Positions 41,890 through 48,327 of a stretch of DNA of 48,327 bases are shown here, piece by piece. Origin of the DNA: Pseudomonas sp. (GTDB lineage: Bacteria > Pseudomonadota > Gammaproteobacteria > Pseudomonadales > Pseudomonadaceae); the NCBI RefSeq assembly GCF_017744435.1, contig NZ_JAGIBG010000034.1:59380-107706 (forward strand), written 5' to 3'. Position 1 is the stretch's first letter. Each line of letters begins with the position of its first letter. Both the position numbers and the translations under genes were made by a program. Under the pieces are notes generated by a model. That model worked only from the letters and a program-made list of their open reading frames with translations, had not been told where the DNA came from and made no database searches.

Positions 41890-43380
41890 TCAGTCGAACA
41901 CGATACCCTGCGCCAGCGGCAGCTCGCGCGAGTAGTTCACGGTGTTGGTCTGGCGACGCATGTAGCCTTTCCAGGCATCGGAACCGGACTCACGACCACC
42001 GCCAGTCTCCTTCTCGCCACCGAACGCCCCGCCAATCTCGGCGCCGCTGGTGCCAATGTTGACGTTGGCGATGCCGCAGTCGCTGCCCGACGCACTCTGG
42101 AAGCGCTCGGCTTCGCGAATGTCGGTGGTGAAGATGCACGACGACAGGCCTTGTGGCACTTCGTTGTTCAGGCGCAGGGCCTCTTCGAAGTCGTCGTAGG
42201 CCAGCACGTAGAGGATCGGCGCGAAGGTTTCGTGGCGCACCACGTCGCTCTGGGCCGGCATTTCAGCGATGGCCGGCGACACGTAGTAGGCATTCGGGTA
42301 CTGCTCGGCCAGCTGACGCTCGCCGCCGAACACCTGACCACCCTCGTCACGGGCCTTGGCCAGTGCACCCTGCATGGCGTCGAACGACTGCTTGTCGATC
42401 AGCGGGCCGACCAGGTTGTCCTTGCGTGGGTCGCCGATACGCACTTTGCCGTAGGCGGCTTTGACGCGGGCAACCACCTCGTCCTTGATCGAGCGGTGCA
42501 CAATCAGGCGGCGCAGGGTGGTGCAGCGCTGGCCGGCAGTGCCGACCGCAGAGAACAGGATGCCGCGCACGGCCAGGTCGAGGTCGGCGCTCGGGGCCAG
42601 GATCATGGCGTTGTTGCCACCCAGCTCAAGGATGCTGCGACCGAAGCGGGCGGCAACACGTGGGCCCACTTCACGGCCCATGCGGGTGCTGCCGGTGGCG
42701 CTGACCAGCGGTACGCGTGGGTCGTCGACCATGGCTTCGCCAGCTTCGCGGCCGCCGATCACCAGTTGTGCCAGGCCAGCCGGGGCATCGCCAAAGGCCT
42801 TCAGGGCTTTTTCGAACAGCGCCTGGCAAGCCAGGGCGGTCAGCGGAGTCTTCTCGGACGGCTTCCACACCACCGAGTTACCAGCCACCAGGGCCAGCGC
42901 GGTGTTCCAGGCCCATACCGCAACCGGGAAGTTGAAGGCGCTGATCACACCGACCACGCCCAGCGGGTGCCAGGTTTCACGCATGTGGTGGCCCGGGCGC
43001 TCGGAGGCGATGGTCAGGCCGTACAGCTGGCGCGACAGGCCGACGGCGAAGTCGCAGATGTCGATCATTTCCTGCACTTCGCCCAGGCCTTCCTGGGTGA
43101 TCTTGCCGGCTTCGATCGAGACCAGCTCGCCGAGATCGGCCTTGTGCTCACGCAGCACTTCGCCGAACAGGCGCACCAGCTCGCCACGGCGCGGGGCCGG
43201 CACGCTGCGCCAGGCCTCGAAGGCGCTCTGGGCCTGATCGATGCGGGCGATGGTCTCGGCCTTGCCGAGCAATTTCACCTTGGCGATCTGACTGCCGTCG
43301 ATCGGCGTGTGAACAGGGTAGTCGCCCTGGGTGTAAGCCTCGGCGGCAACGCCAAGGCGCTCGAGCAATCCAGCAACCAT
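41890..43380 (-). CDS. amaB: Piperideine-6-carboxylate dehydrogenase
   Basis: A 496-residue aldehyde dehydrogenase of the ALDH7 type. It oxidises delta-1-piperideine-6-carboxylate (2-aminoadipate semialdehyde) to L-2-aminoadipate with NAD(P)+. Seen are the nucleotide-binding segment VGVISAFNFPVAVWAWNTALAL, ELGGNNA with the general-base Glu, the catalytic Cys286 in GQRCTTLRRL, and VNIGTSGAEIGGAFGGEKETGGGRESGSDAWK near the end, typical of ALDH7. The ATG at 43380 follows TAGGAGA; the longer frame to 43458 is rejected. It diverges from a LysR gene. Confidence 0.93.
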   Translation of the reverse strand: MVAGLLERLGVAAEAYTQGDYPVHTPIDGSQIAKVKLLGKAETIARIDQAQSAFEAWRSVPAPRRGELVRLFGEVLREHKADLGELVSIEAGKITQEGLGEVQEMIDICDFAVGLSRQLYGLTIASERPGHHMRETWHPLGVVGVISAFNFPVAVWAWNTALALVAGNSVVWKPSEKTPLTALACQALFEKALKAFGDAPAGLAQLVIGGREAGEAMVDDPRVPLVSATGSTRMGREVGPRVAARFGRSILELGGNNAMILAPSADLDLAVRGILFSAVGTAGQRCTTLRRLIVHRSIKDEVVARVKAAYGKVRIGDPRKDNLVGPLIDKQSFDAMQGALAKARDEGGQVFGGERQLAEQYPNAYYVSPAIAEMPAQSDVVRHETFAPILYVLAYDDFEEALRLNNEVPQGLSSCIFTTDIREAERFQSASGSDCGIANVNIGTSGAEIGGAFGGEKETGGGRESGSDAWKGYMRRQTNTVNYSRELPLAQGIVFD

Positions 43381-43476
43381 TTGTGCTTCTCCTACATCGG
43401 GTGATGGGGTGGAAAAATGATGTGGATCAGTATTAATCCGATCACACCGGTGCAACAAACGACCTTTATTCCGCTT

Positions 43477-43497
43477 ATCATTCCGTCAGGTAATGAT
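43477..43497. promoter_or_regulatory. Dyad between amaB and LysR genes
   Basis: ATCATT and AATGAT arms are separated by nine bases, in the 136-base divergent region. Size and place fit a LysR-type site; binding is inferred. Confidence 0.45.
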
Positions 43498-43516
43498 TTA
43501 AGCCGCAGAGACCGCT

Positions 43517-44407
43517 ATGTCCAAACGCCTGGTGCCCTCCATGACCGCCCTGCAGTGCTTCGAAGCTGCAGCCCGTCACCTGAGCTTTACCCGTGCCGCC
43601 GAAGAGCTGCACCTGACCCAGAGTGCGGTCAGCAAACAGGTGGCGCAGCTCGAAGAGATGCTGCGCCATCACCTGTTCCTGCGCATCCGCCGGCGCCTGC
43701 AACTCACGCCCGCTGGCAGTCTGTACCTGGCCGAGGTCAACAAGATCCTCACCCAGGTCGACATGTCCAGCCGCTACGTGCTCACCTACGGCGAGCAGAC
43801 CGAGATATTGAAAGTAGCCACTCAACCGAGTTTTGGCGTGCGCTGGCTGATCCCGCACCTCAAGGGTTTTGGCAAACGGCACGCGAACATCCACCTCGAC
43901 ATCCGCAACGAGATGGAGCCGTTCGCCTTGCTGCAGGGCTCGGCGGACGTGGTGTTCTTCTATGGCCAGGGCACCTGGCCGGGGGCTACCTGCGTGGAAC
44001 TGTTCGGCGAACAGGTGGTGCCGGTGTGTGCGCCGGAGTTGCTGGCCGGGCGTGAGCTGGCGGATGCAAGTGAGTTGGCGGACATGGTGCTGTTGCAGAG
44101 CACGTCGCGGCCGGAAGCCTGGCATGAGTGGTTCCTTGAGCAGGGGTTGCACAGTGTCAGCGCCTACCATGGGCCGCGCTTCGATACGTTCTACATGGCG
44201 TTGAGTGCGGCGCAGGCCGGGTGTGGGGTGGCGTTGGTGCCGCGCTACCTGGTGACCAAGGAGCTGGCTGAGGGAAGCCTGGCGATTGCCTGGAACCATG
44301 CAATGCGCAGTGCCGGTAAACACTATCTGGCGTATGCAGAGCATGCGGCGGAGGTGCCCAAGGTCAGGGCATTGGTGGAATGGATTCGCGAGCAGCTCCA
44401 GGCTTGA
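43517..44407 (+). CDS. LysR-family regulator of the ama locus
   Basis: 296 residues, GcvA/AmpR-like. The HTH is MTALQCFEAAARHLSFTRAAEELHLTQSAVSKQVAQLEEMLRHHLFLR, followed by the effector domain (EILKVATQPSFGVRWLIPHLKGF, ADVVFFYGQGTWPGATC). It is divergent from amaB and upstream of hglS in the same direction, so it probably controls lysine/pipecolate catabolism in response to a pathway intermediate. The ATG at 43517 is directly at the family N-terminus (MSKRLVPSMTALQCFE). Confidence 0.92.
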   Translation: MSKRLVPSMTALQCFEAAARHLSFTRAAEELHLTQSAVSKQVAQLEEMLRHHLFLRIRRRLQLTPAGSLYLAEVNKILTQVDMSSRYVLTYGEQTEILKVATQPSFGVRWLIPHLKGFGKRHANIHLDIRNEMEPFALLQGSADVVFFYGQGTWPGATCVELFGEQVVPVCAPELLAGRELADASELADMVLLQSTSRPEAWHEWFLEQGLHSVSAYHGPRFDTFYMALSAAQAGCGVALVPRYLVTKELAEGSLAIAWNHAMRSAGKHYLAYAEHAAEVPKVRALVEWIREQLQA

Positions 44408-44409
44408 GG

Positions 44410-44503
44410 GCCTCTTCGCGGCTAAAGCCGCTCCCACAGGGTACTGTGCAAAGTCTGAATCCTGTGCAGTACCTGTGGGAGCGGCTTTAGCCGCGAAAGG
44501 GCC
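44410..44503. repeat. Inverted REP pair
   Basis: Units 44410-44440 and 44472-44503. Their loop shares CTGAATCCTGTGCAGTA with the loop of the pair at 40338. Confidence 0.9.
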
Positions 44504-44610
44504 ATGGAGGTCGATCAAAAAAGGAATGACACACTCACTTTTTTTCGCTTGTGAGCCAAGTGCATTCCCAGCTTTCATGTAAGTGTCCGAACCTAACCAG
44601 GAAGCTAGCG

Positions 44611-45996
44611 ATGCCCGCCCACGATTTCGTCAGCCCCGACAGCATCCGCGCGCAGTTCTCTGCCGCCATGTCGCTCATGTACAAACAGGAAGTGCCGCTG
44701 TACGGCACGCTGCTGGAGCTGGTGAGCGAAATCAACCAGCAGGTCATGGCCGAACAGCCCAAAGTGGCCGAGGCCCTGCGCTGGACCGGCGAGATCGAGC
44801 GCCTGGACCAGGAGCGTCACGGCGCCATCCGCGTCGGCACAGCCGAAGAGCTGGCCACCATCGCCCGCCTGTTCGCGGTGATGGGCATGGCGCCGGTCGG
44901 CTACTACGACCTCAGCTCCGCGGGCGTGCCGGTGCACTCCACCGCGTTCCGCGCCGTGCACGAGCAGTCGCTGCACGTCAGCCCGTTCCGCGTGTTCACC
45001 TCGCTGCTGCGCCTGGAGCTGATCGACAACCTGCCACTGCGTGAACTGGCCCAGGGCATCCTCGCCAAGCGCAAGATCTTCACCGCCCGCGCACTCGAAC
45101 TGATCGCTCAATCTGAGCACGATGGCGGCCTGAACAAAGCAGATGCCGACGAGTTCGTCCGCGAAGCCCTGCACACCTTCCGCTGGCACCAGGACGCCAC
45201 GGTCACTGCCGAGCAGTACCAGCAGCTGCACGACCAGCACCGCCTGATCGCCGACGTGGTGGCCTTCAAAGGCCCGCACATCAATCACCTGACCCCGCGC
45301 ACCCTGGACATCGACGCGATCCAGGTCGGCATGCCGGCCAAGGGCATCCCGCCGAAAGCCGTGGTCGAAGGCCCGCCGACCCGTCGCCACCCGATTCTGC
45401 TGCGCCAGACCAGCTTCAAGGCGCTGCAGGAGCAGGTTGCGTTCAGCGATCACCAGGGCAGCCACACCGCTCGTTTCGGCGAGATCGAACAGCGCGGTGC
45501 AGCGCTGACGCCGAAGGGCCGCCAGCTGTACGACAAACTGCTCGATGCCACCCGCGCCGCCCTGGGTGGCGCACCCGCCGAGGCCAATGCCGAGCGCTAC
45601 AGGGCGCTGCTGCAGGAAAGCTTCGCTGCATTCCCGGATGACCTGGCGCAGATGCGTGAGCAGGGGCTGGCGTACTTCCGCTATTTCGCAACGGAGAAAG
45701 GTATGGCGCAGCGCGAACAGCAGGACCGCCCGACTACGCTGGAAGGCCTGATCGCGGCCGGCCATGTGCACTTCGAGGCACTGGTTTACGAGGACTTCCT
45801 GCCGGTGAGTGCGGCGGGGATCTTCCAGTCGAACCTGGGGGATGAAGGCCAGGCCGAGTATGGCAGCAATGCTAACCGCGAGGCTTTCGAGGCGGCATTG
45901 GGGCTGCAGGTGCAGGATGAGCTGGCGCTGTATGCGCAGAGCGAGCGGCGCTCGTTGCAAGCCTGTGCCCAGGCGCTGAACCTGGGCTCGATGTAA
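44611..45996 (+). CDS. hglS: 2-oxoadipate dioxygenase/decarboxylase (DUF1338)
   Basis: 461 residues of the DUF1338 family, an Fe(II)-dependent enzyme that turns 2-oxoadipate into D-2-hydroxyglutarate in lysine catabolism. Reported metal and substrate residues are visible: His70 and Arg74 in ERHGAIRVG, His226 in GPHINHLTPR, and a Glu in FGEIEQRGAAL (Glu291 or Glu293). Arg74 and the metal ligands indicate an active enzyme. The frame opens at 44551 but the ATG at 44611, with AGGAAG upstream, starts at the family N-terminus. Together with amaA and amaB it extends the L-pipecolate route to the TCA cycle. Confidence 0.9.
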   Translation: MPAHDFVSPDSIRAQFSAAMSLMYKQEVPLYGTLLELVSEINQQVMAEQPKVAEALRWTGEIERLDQERHGAIRVGTAEELATIARLFAVMGMAPVGYYDLSSAGVPVHSTAFRAVHEQSLHVSPFRVFTSLLRLELIDNLPLRELAQGILAKRKIFTARALELIAQSEHDGGLNKADADEFVREALHTFRWHQDATVTAEQYQQLHDQHRLIADVVAFKGPHINHLTPRTLDIDAIQVGMPAKGIPPKAVVEGPPTRRHPILLRQTSFKALQEQVAFSDHQGSHTARFGEIEQRGAALTPKGRQLYDKLLDATRAALGGAPAEANAERYRALLQESFAAFPDDLAQMREQGLAYFRYFATEKGMAQREQQDRPTTLEGLIAAGHVHFEALVYEDFLPVSAAGIFQSNLGDEGQAEYGSNANREAFEAALGLQVQDELALYAQSERRSLQACAQALNLGSM

Positions 45997-46026
45997 GGCT
46001 CAGGATTGCCGGGGGCGCTTTGCGCC

Positions 46027-46099
46027 CCTTTCGCGACACAAGGCCGCTCCTACAAAGGCAGCGCGCACTCCTGTAGGAGCGGCCTTGTGTCGCGAAAGG
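46027..46099. repeat. Second-family inverted repeat
   Basis: Perfect 28-base arms (46027-46054 and 46072-46099) with core TGTAGGAGCGGCCTTGTGTC, unlike the main REP type. It lies between convergent hglS and the chemoreceptor gene and is followed by a small GGGCCGC hairpin. Confidence 0.85.
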
Positions 46100-46123
46100 G
46101 CCGCGAAGCGGCCCCCTGCGGTC

Positions 46124-48022
46124 TCAGCGGAAGCGGTCCACTTCCTGGCGCAGTTGCGCCGCCAGCCCTTCCAGTTCCCGCGCAGTAAAGGCCAGCTCGT
46201 TGGCCACATCGCGCTGCTCGCTGTTGGCCTGGGCAATGCTCTGCAGGTTGCGGCTGAGCACGGTGGCCGTGCTGCTCTGCTCCTGGGTTGCCGTGCTGAT
46301 CACGGCAAACTGTTCACCCGCCGTGCGGCTTTGCTCATCAATGCGCGCCAACGCCTCGGCGACCTTGTCGTTGCGCGCCAGCCCTTCCTGCATCAGCTGA
46401 TTGCCCTGTTCCAGGGTATTGATGGCATGCCCGGTCTGTTGCTGGATGCTGGTGATCATCCCGGAAATCTCATCGGTGGCCTGGCGCGTGCGCGCGGCCA
46501 GCCCGCGCACTTCATCGGCGACCACGGCAAAGCCACGGCCCTGCTCACCGGCCCGGGCAGCCTCGATGGCGGCGTTCAGCGCCAGCAGGTTGGTCTGTTC
46601 GGCAATCGCGGTGATCACGCTGATGATGCCGCCGATCTCCTGCGAGCGTGCGCCCAGGCTGTCCATCACCGTGGCGGTGCCGCCCAGGGCTTCGGCAATC
46701 TGCCGTAGCGAGCTCGACGCTTCGTCCATGGCACTGCGGCCGATGCGCGTCTGCTGGGCATTGTCGCGGGCCATGCGTTCGGTACCGGCCATGTTGTCGG
46801 CGATGTTCATCGAGGTCGCGCTGAACTCCTCCACCGCACCGGCCATGCTGGTGATCTCGCCGGACTGCTGGTCCATGCCCTCGCAGGCACCGGTAGACAG
46901 CCCGGACAGCGAGCGCGCACGGCTGCTGACCTGCTCGGAGGCACTGCGAATGTGCTCGACCATGGTCGCCAGTGCCTCACCCATCTGGTTGAAGCTGCGC
47001 GCCAGCTGGCCGATTTCGTCGTGGCTGGACACGCTCAGGCGCGCATTCAGGTCGCCGGCACCGAGAGCTTCGGCCTGGCGCACCAGATCATCCAGCGGCC
47101 GCAGCTTGCGGCGCAGCAGCCACAGGGTGGCGGCCACGGCCAGCATCATCGCCAGCAGGCTGCCAATGGCCAGGCGCAGGCCGACGCTCCAGGTCACTTC
47201 GCGAATTTCTGCCTTCGGCATGCTGGCGACCACGGTCCAGGGGCCCTCGGCGAACGGCGCGCTGGCGCTGAACAGGTCCTGGTCGGCATTGGCCGGAGGC
47301 ACCAGCCATTGGTCTTTTTCATCGCGAATGGCCAGGGAGCCGGTTTCACCGATACGGAAGCGCTTGAGGTTGGCGAACTGGGCGTTTTGCGCGTCGGTGT
47401 AGTCGAAGCCGACGAACAGCACCGCGATCACCCGGCCGCTGCTGTCGCTGACCGGCACGTAGCGGGTCATATAGTTGCGCTCGAACAGCACGGCGCGGCC
47501 GACGTACATCTGCCCGGCCAGCAGCTTGGTATAGGCCGGGTGCTGGCGATCGAGCTGGGTACCGATGGCGCGGGTGCCGTCCTGTTTCTTCAGGTTGGTG
47601 CTGATGCGCACGAAGTCATCGCCGCTGCGCACGAACAGGGTCGCGATGCCGGCGGTCATCTGCTGGAACTCGTCGACCACCTGGAAATCGTTGTTCAGCA
47701 GCCGATCACCCAGGTACAGGGCGGGCGTGGCAAGGCCTGCGACCTGCACGGTCTCGCCAGCGTGCAGCGACAGGCCCGAGGCGAAGCGGCGCTCGAACAG
47801 ACCGCTCAAGCGCTGGGTGTTGTCCTTGAGCGAACCGTGGAAGGTATCGAGCTGGTCGGCTAGCAGCCGCGCTTCGCTGGCCAGGTGGGCCTGGCGGGTG
47901 GCGAGGTTGGCGTCGTCCAGCGCACGCAGGGCGAACAGGGTACTGCCGGAAATCACCAGCGCCAGCACGATGGCGAGGGCGACACCGAGTTGCGAGGCAA
48001 TTCGGGCACGCGGTTGAGACAT
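46124..48022 (-). CDS. Methyl-accepting chemotaxis protein, Cache-type
   Basis: A 632-residue chemoreceptor. TM1 is at about 11-33 (LGVALAIVLALVISGSTLFAL). A periplasmic domain (34-275) has the Cache_3/Cache_2-like features DDFVRISTNLKKQDGTRAIGTQLD, GRAVLFERNYMTRYVPVSD and GRVIAVLFVGFDYTD. TM2 is near 275-300, then HAMP (KLRPLDDLVRQAEALGAGDLNARL) and the signalling domain, whose hairpin tip reads AEQTNLLALNAAIEAARAGEQGRGFAVVADEVR. No CheR-binding pentapeptide is seen at the C-terminus (it ends LRQEVDRFR). The ligand is unknown. The ATG at 48022 has AGGAGC upstream; the longer frame is rejected. Confidence 0.93.
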   Translation of the reverse strand: MSQPRARIASQLGVALAIVLALVISGSTLFALRALDDANLATRQAHLASEARLLADQLDTFHGSLKDNTQRLSGLFERRFASGLSLHAGETVQVAGLATPALYLGDRLLNNDFQVVDEFQQMTAGIATLFVRSGDDFVRISTNLKKQDGTRAIGTQLDRQHPAYTKLLAGQMYVGRAVLFERNYMTRYVPVSDSSGRVIAVLFVGFDYTDAQNAQFANLKRFRIGETGSLAIRDEKDQWLVPPANADQDLFSASAPFAEGPWTVVASMPKAEIREVTWSVGLRLAIGSLLAMMLAVAATLWLLRRKLRPLDDLVRQAEALGAGDLNARLSVSSHDEIGQLARSFNQMGEALATMVEHIRSASEQVSSRARSLSGLSTGACEGMDQQSGEITSMAGAVEEFSATSMNIADNMAGTERMARDNAQQTRIGRSAMDEASSSLRQIAEALGGTATVMDSLGARSQEIGGIISVITAIAEQTNLLALNAAIEAARAGEQGRGFAVVADEVRGLAARTRQATDEISGMITSIQQQTGHAINTLEQGNQLMQEGLARNDKVAEALARIDEQSRTAGEQFAVISTATQEQSSTATVLSRNLQSIAQANSEQRDVANELAFTARELEGLAAQLRQEVDRFR

Positions 48023-48157
48023 GAAGAAGCTCCTGGCAAGAGGCCGGGATCGTCCCTGATCACGCTGACCGCCCGCTTGATATCGACGGGAAGCGCGTCC
48101 TCTTCCGGGACGCTGGTGCCAGTTGATCGGCGTCGCCTTTGAATACTTGAGTGTCGG

Positions 48158-48327
48158 ACCGGGGTATTCGCAAACGTTTTCCTTTTGCCTGTACCGGCCT
48201 CTTCGCGGGCACGCCCGCTCCCACAGGATCTCCACTGATCTCGAACCTGGTGGAATACCTGTGGGAGCGGGCGTGCCCGCGAAGAGGCCGGTACAGGCAA
48301 AAGGAAAACGTTTGCGAATACCCCGGT
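48158..48327. repeat. Perfect inverted repeat at window end, containing a REP pair
   Basis: Arms 48158-48227 and 48258-48327 are perfect complements over 70 bases with a 30-base loop. About 30 bases of each arm are an ordinary REP; the outer 40 bases (including TATTCGCAAACGTTTTCC) are not part of REPs elsewhere. The right arm stops at the last base of the window. The rest of the 305 bases upstream of the chemoreceptor gene holds its promoter region, with no gene seen. Confidence 0.92.

Noticed and set aside
41722..43404. 560-residue plus-strand frame opposite amaB
   Set aside because: Antisense shadow that also runs through a REP pair; amaB has complete ALDH motifs.

Overview
The window is high-GC gammaproteobacterial DNA that reads as a chromosomal segment of the Pseudomonas putida group. 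The evidence is the gene order (cyaA, rnk, cyaY, lptM-lysA-dapF-DUF484-xerC, sutA, amtB-glnK, ubiK, yifB), the lysine/pipecolate genes amaA-amaB-LysR-hglS, and many copies of the 35-nt P. putida-type REP palindrome. No tRNA, rRNA, CRISPR array, IS element or prophage was seen.

Positions 1-17400 are mostly conserved housekeeping genes. cyaA is followed by a PI-PLC-like gene that looks like an insertion. Then come rnk, a DUF1289 gene and cyaY on the minus strand, facing away from the plus-strand run lptM-lysA-dapF-DUF484-xerC-HAD (lysine/diaminopimelate synthesis and chromosome dimer resolution). sutA has a long leader. glnK-amtB has a clear sigma-54 promoter and an upstream NtrC-type site. ubiK, a molybdate-binding TOBE protein, a DUF4034-like protein and the ComM/YifB ATPase complete this part.

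Positions 17400-24600 hold a DoxX protein and a complex signalling locus. Two overlapping response-regulator genes, one with a receiver between two different DNA-binding domains, diverge from a 1679-residue histidine kinase with an N-terminal degenerate Ser/Thr kinase, an AAA ATPase, a helical repeat region and a GAF domain. A palindrome in their shared promoter region recurs upstream of the neighbouring YcaC-type isochorismatase gene, which suggests a target.

Positions 24600-40400 are accessory metabolism and transport: three YcaC-like hydrolases (two from a local segmental duplication that also copied the divergent promoter), an AraC-type HTH protein, a GlxA-like regulator, a LysR regulator, a Kef-type antiporter with a convergent orphan HigA-like gene, an OprD porin coupled to an MFS exporter, a Tat-exported amidohydrolase, a haloperoxidase-like hydrolase, a membrane ABM protein, and an MscS channel with a cNMP-binding-like domain.

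Positions 40400-46000 carry the D-lysine/L-pipecolate pathway: AmaA makes piperideine-6-carboxylate, AmaB makes 2-aminoadipate, and HglS (DUF1338) turns 2-oxoadipate into D-2-hydroxyglutarate, with a LysR regulator between. A Cache-type chemoreceptor follows. The window ends in a perfect 70-nt-arm inverted repeat that reaches the last base, which may be a fold-back assembly artefact at a contig end.
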